Assembly: GCF_019355055.1 (NCBI RefSeq)
Contig: NZ_CP048411.1
Coordinates: 3,561,501-3,625,500, forward strand
Reading direction: 5' to 3'
Origin: Pseudomonas sp. MTM4
GTDB lineage: Bacteria; Pseudomonadota; Gammaproteobacteria; Pseudomonadales; Pseudomonadaceae
Length of the DNA stretch: 64,000 bases
The first letter of the stretch is position 1. Every line of letters starts with the position of its first letter. The translations under genes and the position numbers were made by a program. The notes below the pieces were generated by a model. It was not told where the DNA came from. It worked only from the letters and a program-made list of their open reading frames with translations, and did not search any database. This document shows, one piece after another, positions 8,547 to 17,662 of the stretch.

Positions 8547-9194
8547 TCAGAGTGGCATGCAGACGCCAGTGCTACCCAGCCCACAGTAACCGCCCGGATT
8601 CTTCGCCAGATATTGCTGGTGATAAGCCTCGGCGTAATAGAACGCAGGGGCTTCAGCAATCTCCGTGGTGATGCCGCCAAGCCCATGCCTGGTCAACTCT
8701 GCCTGGAAACGCTCCTCGCTGGCACGCGCTTCGTTCAGTTGGGCTTCGTCGAGGCAGTAGATCGCCGATCGATATTGGGTGCCAATATCGTTGCCCTGCC
8801 GCATGCCTTGGGTCGGATTGTGCGCCTCCCAGAATAGCTTGAGCAGTTCGCGGTAACTGATTTGCTGTGGGTCAAAAACGACCAGCACGGCCTCGGTGTG
8901 CCCGGTGAGGCCGGAGCAGACTTCTTCATACGTGGGGTTTGGCGTGTGGCCTCCGGCATAGCCCACCGCGGTGGTCCAGACGCCAAATTGCTCCCAGAAC
9001 CGCCGCTCCGCCCCCCAGAAGCAGCCCATGGCGAACAGTGCCTGCTGCAAGTGGGCCGGGAAGGGTGGCTGTAGCGGGTTGCCGTTGACGAAATGCGCCT
9101 CGGGTACCGGAACCGCGGTGGCACGTCCGGGTAGCGCCTGTCCGGCATCGGGTAGCGCCTGTTTTTGAACAAGAATTTGTGAGCGCAGAGTCAT
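8547..9194 (-). CDS. msrA: MsrA, peptide-methionine (S)-S-oxide reductase
   Basis: This 215-residue enzyme repairs oxidised methionine (S epimer) in proteins using thioredoxin. The active site GCFWGAE (Cys58) is followed by VGYAGG and by [21 protein letters not shown], typical of MsrA. The C-terminal Cys in [14 protein letters not shown] would be the resolving residues. The ATG at 9194 is chosen because it has GAGG 7 bases upstream and gives the normal pseudomonad length; the frame extends upstream to 9383 without a ribosome site. dipA lies 98 bp upstream on the same strand, as in P. aeruginosa (PA5018-PA5017, from memory). Confidence 0.95.
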   Translation of the reverse strand: MTLRSQILVQKQALPDAGQALPGRATAVPVPEAHFVNGNPLQPPFPAHLQQALFAMGCFWGAERRFWEQFGVWTTAVGYAGGHTPNPTYEEVCSGLTGHTEAVLVVFDPQQISYRELLKLFWEAHNPTQGMRQGNDIGTQYRSAIYCLDEAQLNEARASEERFQAELTRHGLGGITTEIAEAPAFYYAEAYHQQYLAKNPGGYCGLGSTGVCMPL

Positions 9195-9292
9195 GATGAT
9201 CCTCGAGCCTGGAGTAAGGAGCTGCTGGGAGCCTAGGCTATCAAGCGGACAATACCAAAACGCTGCCGCCAGTCTGTACGCTGACGAAAGGC

Positions 9293-11962
9293 TCAGATCC
9301 AGTGCGGATAACGGCTGAGCGAGCCGACGAGCTGGGTGCCGGGTATGGGTTTGTCGAATAGGTAGCCCTGGCCGATATCGCAACGCTGATGGCGCAGAAA
9401 CGTCAGCTGCTCGGTGGTTTCGATGCCTTCGGCGACGACTTTCAGATTGAGGTTGCGGGCCATGGCGATCACCGCAGAAGTGATTTCGATATCGTCCTGG
9501 TTGCCGGGAATGTCCTTGATGAAGCTTCGATCGATCTTGATGACGTCGATGGGAAACTTCTTCAGATAGCTCAACGATGAGTAGCCGGTGCCGAAGTCAT
9601 CCATCGCCAGCGTTACACCGAGCGCCTTCAGGCCAATCAGCTGCTGGCGTGTCTCCTCGGTAGCTTCGAGCAATAGGCTTTCGGTCAGCTCCAGTTCCAG
9701 GCAACCTGGAGGCAGCTGCTCTTCGGAAAGAATGGCGGCAATCGAGTCAACCAGGTCAGGGTCGGAGAACTGTTTCGGCGAAAGGTTTATCGCCATCTGC
9801 GGCGCGCCGATGCCCAGCGCCGCGAGCTTTATGCCCATCCGGCAGGCCTCGCGCGCGACCCACTTGCCAATCGGGATGATCAGCCCGGTTTCTTCGGCAA
9901 CGCTGATGAACTGATCCGGGCGGATCATGCCCTTTTCCGGGTGATTCCAGCGCAGCAGCGCTTCCAGCCCTTGCAGTCGCCCGGTCCGCAGGCAAAGCTT
10001 GGGTTGGTAGAAAACTTCGAGCTCGTTCTGCGCCAGCGCGCGGCGCAGATTGTTTTCCACGAACAGCTTGTAGTTGGCCTCGGCATGCAGGGCTTCGGTG
10101 AATACCTGCACCTGATTCTTACCGTTGGCCTTGGCTTTGTGCAGGGCCTGGCCGGCGTGTTTCATCAGGGTTTCTGGATCGTGGCCGTGCAGCGGGGCGC
10201 AGGCCAGACCCAGGGAGCCGCTGACGCTGATCAGCTGCTTGTCGACGAACAACGGCTTTTCCAAAATACGCAGCACCTGATTGGCCAGGTGCTGGCCTTC
10301 TTCGAGGTCCATGCCGTCGAGCAGGAGTGCGAATTCATTGCTGGCGAAGCGGGCCAGCACGCTATCGCGGCTCAGGCTATTACGCAGGCGCCGCGCGAGG
10401 CTGGCCAGCAGCTTATCGCCGGTCTGGTGGCCAAGGCTGTCATTGATGCGCTTGAAATTGTCGATGTCCACCAGCAGCAGGCACAGCTGCGGAGTCTTGT
10501 CGTTGGCGAAGCGCTCTTCGATGCTGCGAATGAAGAAGGGGCGATTGCCGAGGCTGGTCAGGTTGTCGGTATAGGCCAAGCGTTCGATGTGTTGCTGCGC
10601 CAACTTGCTATGGGTGATGTCTTCGTAGATGCCGATGTAGTGGGTCAGCTCGCCGTTTTCGCCATACACCTTAGAGATCGAGAGCTGGCCCCAGTACGGC
10701 TCGAGATCCTTGCGTCGGCTGCGAAACTCGCCTTGCCAGCTATTGCTTTTCGCCAGATTGGATGAGGTGTCGAAAAGCAATTCGCCGAGGTTTTCCAGTG
10801 CGGTCAGTTCCGTGAGGCGACGTCCGCGGACTTCCTCTGCGGCAAATTGGGTGATGGCGGTGAAGCTCGGATTGACGTAATCGACCACGCCGTTCTTGTC
10901 GACCAAAATGAAGGCGCTTGCGCTTTGCTCTACTGCGCGCTTGAACAGATGCAGTGTATGGGTGGCGCTAAGTCTTTGCTGGTTGGCCAGCACCTGCGCG
11001 TATTGATCGGCCAGTTCGCCGACGAAAGCCACCTCATCGGCATGCCAGTTGCGCGCATTGCCCGAATGCTCCAGACAGAGCACGCCAATGACCTCACCGC
11101 CAACCCGAATGGTCGCATCCAATATGGAAATGATACTTCGCGGCCTGAAAAGGCTTTCGGTGAGTTCCCGGGTGCGGGGGTCTTCGTTGACATTGGCTAC
11201 GTCGAGGGCTCGACCGCTGTGCAGCGCCTCCAGGTAGCGGGGGCACACAGCGATATCCAGCGTGGGAGGGTGCTCGTAGCTGTCGTTGTCGCGTCGATAT
11301 ATGGCGACGGCTTCGAGCTGGTCACCGTTCAGGTGCCAGATCGCCGCTCGGGCGATCCCATAGGCTTCGCTGGCGGCCTGGGTGATCAGCTGTGCCGCTT
11401 CGAGCTGGGGGTTGGCCGAGTTGTAGCGGTGCCGTGCCAAGCGCACGATCAGGCTCTGTTGCGCGCGTGAGCGAATCAGATGCTCTAGATGCACATCGGA
11501 GGTTTTCTGATAAAGGTCCGCCGAGAGCTTGAGCATGGAGTCTTGCAGCTGCGGAGTCGCTTCAGCTGAGCAGGCTTCGACGATCAGGTAGCCGCGCAGC
11601 AATTCCCGACCATACTGTTGGCACGGCTCGCCGATTTCTAGCAGCTCCAGCGAGCCGATCGCCGCATGCACGCAATAACGAATGGAGTAGTGGCCTTGGG
11701 CGCTTAGCTGTGCTTGGACGACGTCATGCATGTGCAGGCGCGTCGCCGGTTCCATCAGGCTGGCGTACGGTGAGTCGATCAGCGAGCATAACTCGTGCGC
11801 CGGTTGGCCCAGGTGACGTTCGCAAGCGGGATCCAGATAGAGCAACGCCCAGCTGGACTCGTTCAAACGCTCGAAACGCAGCATCCCGAGCCTGGAAGGC
11901 ACTGGCAACTGCGTCACAACCTCGGTCGCCAAACGGCTGGCGGCATCGGTATGTATTTTCAT
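9293..11962 (-). CDS. dipA: DipA-like c-di-GMP phosphodiesterase (GAF-PAS-GGDEF-EAL)
   Basis: This 889-residue cytoplasmic protein has an N-terminal PAS-like region (about 25-130), GAF (about 165-325), PAS (about 340-455), a degenerate GGDEF with ASNEF at 540-544, and EAL (about 640-885). The EAL domain keeps EALLR (667-671) and DDFGTGYSS (788-796) with the metal-binding Asp pair, so it should hydrolyse c-di-GMP, while the GGDEF domain cannot make it and may bind GTP. DipA of P. aeruginosa (PA5017) is needed for biofilm dispersal, has the same order as I recall, and also lies next to msrA. No membrane segment is seen. Confidence 0.9.
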   Translation of the reverse strand: MKIHTDAASRLATEVVTQLPVPSRLGMLRFERLNESSWALLYLDPACERHLGQPAHELCSLIDSPYASLMEPATRLHMHDVVQAQLSAQGHYSIRYCVHAAIGSLELLEIGEPCQQYGRELLRGYLIVEACSAEATPQLQDSMLKLSADLYQKTSDVHLEHLIRSRAQQSLIVRLARHRYNSANPQLEAAQLITQAASEAYGIARAAIWHLNGDQLEAVAIYRRDNDSYEHPPTLDIAVCPRYLEALHSGRALDVANVNEDPRTRELTESLFRPRSIISILDATIRVGGEVIGVLCLEHSGNARNWHADEVAFVGELADQYAQVLANQQRLSATHTLHLFKRAVEQSASAFILVDKNGVVDYVNPSFTAITQFAAEEVRGRRLTELTALENLGELLFDTSSNLAKSNSWQGEFRSRRKDLEPYWGQLSISKVYGENGELTHYIGIYEDITHSKLAQQHIERLAYTDNLTSLGNRPFFIRSIEERFANDKTPQLCLLLVDIDNFKRINDSLGHQTGDKLLASLARRLRNSLSRDSVLARFASNEFALLLDGMDLEEGQHLANQVLRILEKPLFVDKQLISVSGSLGLACAPLHGHDPETLMKHAGQALHKAKANGKNQVQVFTEALHAEANYKLFVENNLRRALAQNELEVFYQPKLCLRTGRLQGLEALLRWNHPEKGMIRPDQFISVAEETGLIIPIGKWVAREACRMGIKLAALGIGAPQMAINLSPKQFSDPDLVDSIAAILSEEQLPPGCLELELTESLLLEATEETRQQLIGLKALGVTLAMDDFGTGYSSLSYLKKFPIDVIKIDRSFIKDIPGNQDDIEITSAVIAMARNLNLKVVAEGIETTEQLTFLRHQRCDIGQGYLFDKPIPGTQLVGSLSRYPHWI

Positions 11963-12071
11963 CGAGCGGTTTGCTTCCAGTATGCTGCGGGAGCCGCTTC
12001 GCTAGCCGTTGTTGACAGCATTTTAGCGGTGGCGATGGCTAAATAATATTAAATTACGGCAAGGGTGCATC

Positions 12072-12599
12072 ATGCGACAGGGACTGACAAGTCGGCTTTC
12101 GAAGTTACTGCTGATCTCACTTCTTCTGACTACCAGCGTATCGCTGCAAGCTGATGAATCACCCGCCTTGAGCTCGGATGAATCGGCCAATTACCTGGCC
12201 GAGCTGAAGGCGCTCTATCTTACATCGGATGAGCGAAAAGCCCTGCTTGCGCATAGCAATGCCTTGCTTGAAACCCACGGGCTAAAGGCCGCGTATCAGG
12301 TTGGGCAGGCCAATCCGCAGGATCTGTCCTATCGCCTGAGCGTGGGCGCGCCGGGTGAATTACGCATCCGCGAAGAGCGGCGAGATGCGTCCGGCAACAT
12401 CGCTGTGCGCAACAGCAGCTTTTCGGTGTTCGGAATGGACCCTTATTTACGCTATCAATGCCCGCCACAAGGGATTGTTTGCGTCTTTACCAGCCCGGCC
12501 GATGGGGACCCCTGGCTGACCATATTGCGTGATCCCGCCGGAGCTGAAGAACTGGCAAAAGCCTTGTCTTTCCTGTTCCGCAATCTGCAAAAAGGATAG
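12072..12599 (+). CDS. secreted protein of unknown function
   Basis: This encodes 175 residues. Residues 1-27 form a signal peptide: Arg near the start, a hydrophobic stretch KLLLISLLLTTSVSL, then a cleavage-like QADE. The mature part has no cysteine lipobox; two cysteines (in RYQCPPQGIVCVF) could form a disulphide in the periplasm. The segment DPYLRYQCPP and the end EELAKALSFLFRNLQKG look structured, but I recognise no family. It is divergent from dipA and convergent with aceF. A TTGACA lies at 12012-12017, but no good -10 sits at the right distance. Start: ATG with AAGGG about 8 bases upstream. Confidence 0.72.
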   Translation: MRQGLTSRLSKLLLISLLLTTSVSLQADESPALSSDESANYLAELKALYLTSDERKALLAHSNALLETHGLKAAYQVGQANPQDLSYRLSVGAPGELRIREERRDASGNIAVRNSSFSVFGMDPYLRYQCPPQGIVCVFTSPADGDPWLTILRDPAGAEELAKALSFLFRNLQKG

Positions 12600-12626
12600 G
12601 AACCGTCAACGCCGCAGTAGAAAACA

Positions 12627-12650
12627 AAAAGCCCCAAGCTTTCGGGGCTT
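12627..12650 (-). terminator. intrinsic terminator of aceEF
   Basis: Read on the minus strand, AAGCCCC, an 8-base loop and GGGGCTT are followed by TTTTGTTTT. It lies 66 bp past the aceF stop and between convergent genes, so it may serve both. Confidence 0.85.
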
Positions 12651-12716
12651 GAGGCTTCGGCGCTGAGCTTGAAGGAACGGCCCCGCCGGATGGCAGGGCT
12701 GTTTCGACTCACACGA

Positions 12717-14714
12717 TCACAGCAGCATCGTGCGGATGTCCGCCAGCAGCTCGGACAGACGCTTGGTGAAGCGCGCCGCCGCGGCACCGTTGATCACGCG
12801 GTGATCATAGGACAGCGAAAGCGGCAGCATCAGGCGCGGCTGGAACGCACTGCCGTCCCATACCGGCTGCATGGTTGCCTTGCTGACACCCAGGATCGCC
12901 ACTTCCGGCGCGTTGACGATCGGCGTGAAGCCGGTACCGCCAATGTGGCCGAGGCTGGAAATGGTGAAGCAGGCGCCCTGCATGGCATCCGGTGAAAGCT
13001 TCTTGTTGCGCGCCTTTTCGGCCAACTCCGCCGCTTCGCCTGCCAGTTGCAGCAGGCTCTTTTGATCGACGTTGCGAATCACCGGGACCATCAAGCCATC
13101 CGGCGTGTCGACGGCGAAGCCTACATGCACGTACTTCTTGCGGATCACTGCCTTGCCGCTGGGGGCTAGCGAGGCATTGAATTCCGGCAGTTCCTTGAGC
13201 AGGTGCGCGCAGGCCTTGAGCAGCAACGGCAGTACGGTCAGCTTGACGCCGGCCTTTTCTGCGATTGCTTTCTGCGCGACGCGGAAGGCCTCCAGCTCGG
13301 TGATGTCAGCCGATTCGAACTGGGTCACGTGCGGCACGTTGAGCCAGCTGCGGTGCAGGTTGGCGGCGCCGACCTGCATCAGGCGGGTCATTGGCACTTC
13401 CTCGACTTCACCGAAGCGGCTGAAGTCGATGGTCGGGATCGGCGGAATACCCGCTCCGCCCGTAGCGCCTTCTGCCGGCGCCTGCTTGGCCTTGCTCATC
13501 ATGTTCTTGACGTAGGCCTGGACGTCTTCCTTGAGAATTCGTCCCTTCGGCCCGGTGCCCTGGACATCGGCCAACTCGACACCGAATTCGCGCGCGGTCA
13601 TGCGTACCGCTGGGCCGGCGTGCACCTTTGTGCCGGCCTTGCTTGGTCCGCTTACTACGGGCGGCGCCGTTGCGGCCGCCTGGGCTTCTGGCACGCCCTG
13701 CTTGTTCGGCGCGACAGCCTGCTGCTGCGGTGCCGCTTCCTCGCGTTTGGCCTCGGGTTTCTTCGCCGGCGCGGCGCCTTTCACTTTCAGTGTCAGGATC
13801 AGGTCGCCGGTCTTGGCTTCGTCGCCGACCTTGATCGACAGCGACTCCACGACACCGGCCTTGGGCGCCGGGATTTCCATGCTGGCCTTGTCAGACTCGA
13901 GCGTGATCAGCGATTGATCCGCCTCGACGCTGTCACCGGCTTTCACCATGACTTCGATGACATTGGCGGCGCCGCTGGAGCCAATGTCCGGAATGCGGAC
14001 CTCTTCCACGGATTCGCCGGCCGGCTCGGCCGCTGACTCTTCAGCTGCTTCCGATTGCTGCGCCTTGGGCTTTTCCGCCGGCGCGCTGGCTGCAGTTGCA
14101 GGCTTGCTGGTTGCCGCGCCCTTGAGGATCAGGATCAGATCGCCAGTGCCGACTTCGTCGCCCACCTTGACCGAAATACTCTCGACGACGCCCGCCGCCG
14201 GAGACGGAATCTCCATGCTGGCCTTGTCGGACTCCAGGGTGATCAGCGCTTGCTCGGCCTCGATGGTATCGCCGGCCTTGACCGAGATTTCGATCACGCT
14301 GGCTTTGCCCGAGGAGCCGATGTCCGGCACCTTGATTTCTTGGGATTCGCCTTCCTCCGCCGAGGCCGAAGCATTTACGTCACCCGGCGGTGTCGGTGCT
14401 TCAGTCTCGTCGGCCGGGCCACCGCTGGCGGCGCCGGCAGGCTCGTCGGCCTTTTCAGTCGGAGCTGCAGCTTCTTCGCTACCTTCGCTTTCCAGCTCCA
14501 GTAGCTCGTCGCCTTCCTTCAACCGATCACCCATCTTGACCTTCAGGCTCTTCACCACGCCAGCCTTGGGCGCGGGAATTTCCATGCTGGCCTTGTCGGA
14601 TTCGAGCGTCAGGATGCTCTGGTCGGCTTCGATACGGTCGCCGACCTTGACGAACAACTCGATTACTTCACCCTCACCGCTGCCGATGTCGGGTACGCGT
14701 ATGGTTTCACTCAC
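12717..14714 (-). CDS. aceF: AceF, dihydrolipoamide acetyltransferase (E2) of pyruvate dehydrogenase
   Basis: This 665-residue E2 forms the core of the pyruvate dehydrogenase complex and moves the acetyl group from E1 to CoA. It has three lipoyl domains, each with an ESDKAS site (Lys41, Lys164, Lys276), joined by Ala/Pro/Glu linkers. An E1/E3-binding domain (about 365-402, RMTAREFGVELADVQGTGPK) and the catalytic domain follow. The active site reads DHRVINGA (His638, Asn642): Asn instead of the common Asp, as in Azotobacter vinelandii E2. The GTG at 14714 is chosen over the ATG at 14735 because AGGAG lies 8 bases before it. aceE ends 27 bp upstream. Confidence 0.95.
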   Translation of the reverse strand: MSETIRVPDIGSGEGEVIELFVKVGDRIEADQSILTLESDKASMEIPAPKAGVVKSLKVKMGDRLKEGDELLELESEGSEEAAAPTEKADEPAGAASGGPADETEAPTPPGDVNASASAEEGESQEIKVPDIGSSGKASVIEISVKAGDTIEAEQALITLESDKASMEIPSPAAGVVESISVKVGDEVGTGDLILILKGAATSKPATAASAPAEKPKAQQSEAAEESAAEPAGESVEEVRIPDIGSSGAANVIEVMVKAGDSVEADQSLITLESDKASMEIPAPKAGVVESLSIKVGDEAKTGDLILTLKVKGAAPAKKPEAKREEAAPQQQAVAPNKQGVPEAQAAATAPPVVSGPSKAGTKVHAGPAVRMTAREFGVELADVQGTGPKGRILKEDVQAYVKNMMSKAKQAPAEGATGGAGIPPIPTIDFSRFGEVEEVPMTRLMQVGAANLHRSWLNVPHVTQFESADITELEAFRVAQKAIAEKAGVKLTVLPLLLKACAHLLKELPEFNASLAPSGKAVIRKKYVHVGFAVDTPDGLMVPVIRNVDQKSLLQLAGEAAELAEKARNKKLSPDAMQGACFTISSLGHIGGTGFTPIVNAPEVAILGVSKATMQPVWDGSAFQPRLMLPLSLSYDHRVINGAAAARFTKRLSELLADIRTMLL

Positions 14715-14741
14715 AATAGGTTCTCCTGTGCGCACGCTGCA

Positions 14742-17387
14742 TCAGCAATCCAGCGGATTGCGCTTATCGGGGTCGATACCGAACTCGATGATGGCCTCGG
14801 CCACGACCTTGCGTTCGATGGCGCCGCGATCAGCGAGTGCCTTGAGTGCGGCGAGAGCAACCCAGCGGCGATCCACTTCGAAGAAGTCGCGCAGCTTGGC
14901 GCGCGAATCGCTGCGACCGAAGCCGTCGGTGCCCAGCACCTCGTACTCGCGCGACGGCACCCACTGACGGATCTGATCGGCGAACAGCTTCATGTAGTCG
15001 GTCGAGGCGATCACCGGACCTTCGCGACCTTCCAGGCACTGCTCGACGTAGGTCTTGCGCGGTTCTTCTGTCGGATGCAGACGGTTCCAGCGGTCCACGG
15101 CCAGGCCATCGCGGCGCAGCTCGTTGAAGCTGGTGACGCTCCAGACGTCGGCGCCCACGCCTATCTTCGCCAGCATGTCCACTGCGGCGCGTACTTCGCG
15201 CAGGATGGTGCCGCAGCCTAGTAGCTGCACGCGATGCTTGAAGTCGCCCTTGGCTTCCTCGAGCAGGTACATGCCCTTGATGATGCCGTCCTCTACACCC
15301 TGCGGCATGGCCGGCTGCTGGTAGTTCTCGTTCATCACGGTGATGTAGTAGTAGACGCTCTTCTGCTGCTCCATCATCTCGTGCATGCCGTAATGCATGA
15401 TCACCGCCAGCTCGTAGCCGTAGGTAGGGTCATAGCTGCGGCAGTTGGGGATGGTGCTGGCGAGGATGTGGCTATGGCCGTCCTCGTGCTGCAGGCCTTC
15501 GCCGTTCAGCGTGGTGCGTCCGGCGGTACCGCCCAACAGGAAGCCGCGCGTCTGCGCATCACCGGCCGCCCAGGCCAAGTCGCCGATACGCTGGAAGCCG
15601 AACATCGAGTAGAAGATGTAGACCGGCAGCATCGGCTGGTTGTAGTTGCTATAGGCGGTGCCCGCCGCGATGAACGAGGAGAAGGCGCCGGCTTCGTTGA
15701 GACCTTCCTGCAGGATCTGGCCGTCTTTCTCTTCGCGGTAGTACATCACCTGATCGCGGTCGACTGGCTCGTACAGCTGCCCTACCGGGGAGTAGATACC
15801 CAGCTGACGGAACATGCCTTCCATGCCGAAGGTACGGGCTTCGTCGGCAAGGATTGGCACGATGCGCTTGCCCAGATCCTTGTCCTTGACCAGCTGCGAA
15901 AGGATTCGACCGAACGCCATGGTGGTGGAGATTTCGCGCTCGCCGGAACCGTCGAGTACGGCCTTGAGTGTTTCCAGCGGAGGCGTCGGAATGCTGAAGC
16001 TCTTCGGCCTGCGCTGCGGCAGATGACCGCCGAGCTTCTCGCGGCACTTGCGCAGATAGCGCATTTCCGCGCTGTCTTCGGCCGGACGGTAGAACGGCAG
16101 CTCTTCGAGTTGCGAGTCGTTGACTGGAATGTCGAAGCGGTCGCGGAACATCTTCAGGCTGTCGATATCGACTTTCTTGGTGTTGTGGGCGATGTTCTTC
16201 GCCTCACCGGCACCGGTGCCGTAACCCTTGATGGTCTTGGCCAGGATGACCGTCGGCTGGCCCTTGTGGTTGACCGCCTGGTGATAGGCCGCATAGACCT
16301 TGTAGGGATCGTGGCCGCCGCGGTTGAGCTTCCAGACTTCCTCGTCGGACATCTTCTCGACGCGCTTGAGCAGCTCAGGGTCGGCACCGAAGAAGTGCTT
16401 GCGCACGTAGGCGCCGTCTTTGGCCTTGTAGTTCTGATACTCGCCGTCGATCGCTTCGTCCATGCGGCGCTGCATGCGGCCATCTTCGTCGGCAGCGAAC
16501 AGCGGATCCCACAGGCGGCCCCAGACGACCTTGTTGACGTTCCAGTTGGCGCCTTTGAACACGCCTTCCAGTTCTTGAATGATCTTGCTGTTACCGCGAA
16601 CCGGGCCGTCCAAGCGCTGCAGGTTGCAGTTGATGACGAACACCAGGTTGTCGAGATTCTCGCGTCCGGCCAGGGAGATCGCGCCGAGGGTTTCCGGCTC
16701 GTCGCATTCGCCGTCGCCGATGAAGCACCAGACGCGCTGCTTGCCTTTCGGAATGAAGCCGCGGTTTTCCAGGTACTTCATGAAGCGCGCCTGGTAGATC
16801 GCGGTGATCGGGCCCAGACCCATGGAAACGGTCGGGAACTGCCAGAAGTCCGGCATCAGGTGCGGGTGCGGGTAGCTCGACAGGCCGTTGCCGTCCACTT
16901 CCTGGCGGAAATTCAGCATCTGATCTTCGGTCAGGCGGCCTTCGAGGAAGGCGCGGGCGTAGATGCCGGGAGAGGCATGGCCCTGGTAGTAGATCAGGTC
17001 GCCGCCATGCTCCTCGGTCGGGGCCTGGAAGAAATAGTTGAAGCCGATGTCGTACAGGGTCGCGCTGGAAGCGAAGGTGGAGATGTGTCCACCCAGGTCA
17101 GGGTCCTTCAGGTTCGCGCGCATCACCATCGCCAGCGCGTTCCAGCGGACCAGGGAGCGAATACGGCGCTCCATGAACAGGTCGCCGGGCATCTTCGCTT
17201 CACGGGTGACGGGGATGGTGTTGCGGTAGGGCGTGGTGATGCCGTAGGGCAGGGGTGTGCCGCTACGGGTGGCCAATTCACCCATCCGGGTCATCAGGTA
17301 GTGGGCGCGGTCTTCACCTTCGCGATCGAGTACTGACTCGAGGGCGTCCAGCCATTCCTGGGTTTCGACGGGATCGAGATCTTGCAT
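14742..17387 (-). CDS. aceE: AceE, pyruvate dehydrogenase E1 component
   Basis: This 881-residue homodimeric E1 decarboxylates pyruvate with thiamine diphosphate and acetylates E2. The thiamine-binding motif starts at GDGECDEPE (224-232) and ends at NCN (253-255). The His-containing HISTFASSATLYDIGFNYFF (101-120) and the active-site loop around AGEAKNIAHNTKK are also typical. The ATG at 17387 has CTGGAG 7 bases before it. It is the first gene of aceEF, transcribed away from glnE; the 275-bp divergent gap holds two palindromes that probably control it. The DNA also has a long open frame on the other strand, which is a composition artefact. Confidence 0.96.
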   Translation of the reverse strand: MQDLDPVETQEWLDALESVLDREGEDRAHYLMTRMGELATRSGTPLPYGITTPYRNTIPVTREAKMPGDLFMERRIRSLVRWNALAMVMRANLKDPDLGGHISTFASSATLYDIGFNYFFQAPTEEHGGDLIYYQGHASPGIYARAFLEGRLTEDQMLNFRQEVDGNGLSSYPHPHLMPDFWQFPTVSMGLGPITAIYQARFMKYLENRGFIPKGKQRVWCFIGDGECDEPETLGAISLAGRENLDNLVFVINCNLQRLDGPVRGNSKIIQELEGVFKGANWNVNKVVWGRLWDPLFAADEDGRMQRRMDEAIDGEYQNYKAKDGAYVRKHFFGADPELLKRVEKMSDEEVWKLNRGGHDPYKVYAAYHQAVNHKGQPTVILAKTIKGYGTGAGEAKNIAHNTKKVDIDSLKMFRDRFDIPVNDSQLEELPFYRPAEDSAEMRYLRKCREKLGGHLPQRRPKSFSIPTPPLETLKAVLDGSGEREISTTMAFGRILSQLVKDKDLGKRIVPILADEARTFGMEGMFRQLGIYSPVGQLYEPVDRDQVMYYREEKDGQILQEGLNEAGAFSSFIAAGTAYSNYNQPMLPVYIFYSMFGFQRIGDLAWAAGDAQTRGFLLGGTAGRTTLNGEGLQHEDGHSHILASTIPNCRSYDPTYGYELAVIMHYGMHEMMEQQKSVYYYITVMNENYQQPAMPQGVEDGIIKGMYLLEEAKGDFKHRVQLLGCGTILREVRAAVDMLAKIGVGADVWSVTSFNELRRDGLAVDRWNRLHPTEEPRKTYVEQCLEGREGPVIASTDYMKLFADQIRQWVPSREYEVLGTDGFGRSDSRAKLRDFFEVDRRWVALAALKALADRGAIERKVVAEAIIEFGIDPDKRNPLDC

Positions 17388-17498
17388 GGCTTGCTCCAGG
17401 GCGGAAAGGCTTCCAGAATCGGTTGCCTGCTTCGCTGCCGGCTTCGTGAGCCGGTGCGTTTATGTTCTTGGATGTTCGCCGGGGGTAGAGCCGGGCTC

Positions 17499-17513
17499 TG
17501 TAGTTTTACTACA
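17499..17513. promoter_or_regulatory. palindromic operator, aceE-proximal
   Basis: TGTAGT-TTT-ACTACA is a perfect 6+3+6 palindrome ending 112 bp before the aceE start. A second near-copy lies 51 bp away. The arms resemble the HexR site (TGTAATwwwATTACA, a carbon-metabolism regulator of gammaproteobacteria) with G for A. A GntR-family pyruvate regulator is the main alternative. The identity of the binding protein is inferred. Confidence 0.6.
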
Positions 17514-17537
17514 AAACTGCGACTGTTTCAGCCCCCT

Positions 17538-17566
17538 ATGACATTCTTTCGTAGTAAAACTACAAC
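17538..17566 (+). promoter_or_regulatory. possible glnE promoter
   Basis: ATGACA (17538-17543), a 17-base spacer and TACAAC (17561-17566) give 5/6 and 4/6 matches to sigma70 elements, about 97 bp before the glnE ATG. The second palindrome (17550-17564) fills the spacer and touches the -10. Confidence 0.4.
17550..17564. promoter_or_regulatory. palindromic operator, glnE-proximal
   Basis: CGTAGT-AAA-ACTACA is the near-copy of the operator at 17499, with 5-bp perfect arms extended by one mismatched pair. Centre-to-centre distance is 51 bp, close to five helical turns, which would suit a DNA loop or two dimers on one face. Confidence 0.58.
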
Positions 17567-17662
17567 CGCGACGACTCGGTTTGACGGGCTGGCTCGCGCT
17601 CAAAGGCTCTAGCCTGGCGCTTTCGCTGTCCTGCTGCCGACCACGGCGTAAAGGAACCTTAC

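Noticed and set aside
15234..17336. 700-codon open frame on the plus strand opposite aceE
   Set aside because: It is antisense to a complete aceE with all motifs, and its translation has no domain. High GC codon bias leaves the opposite strand open.
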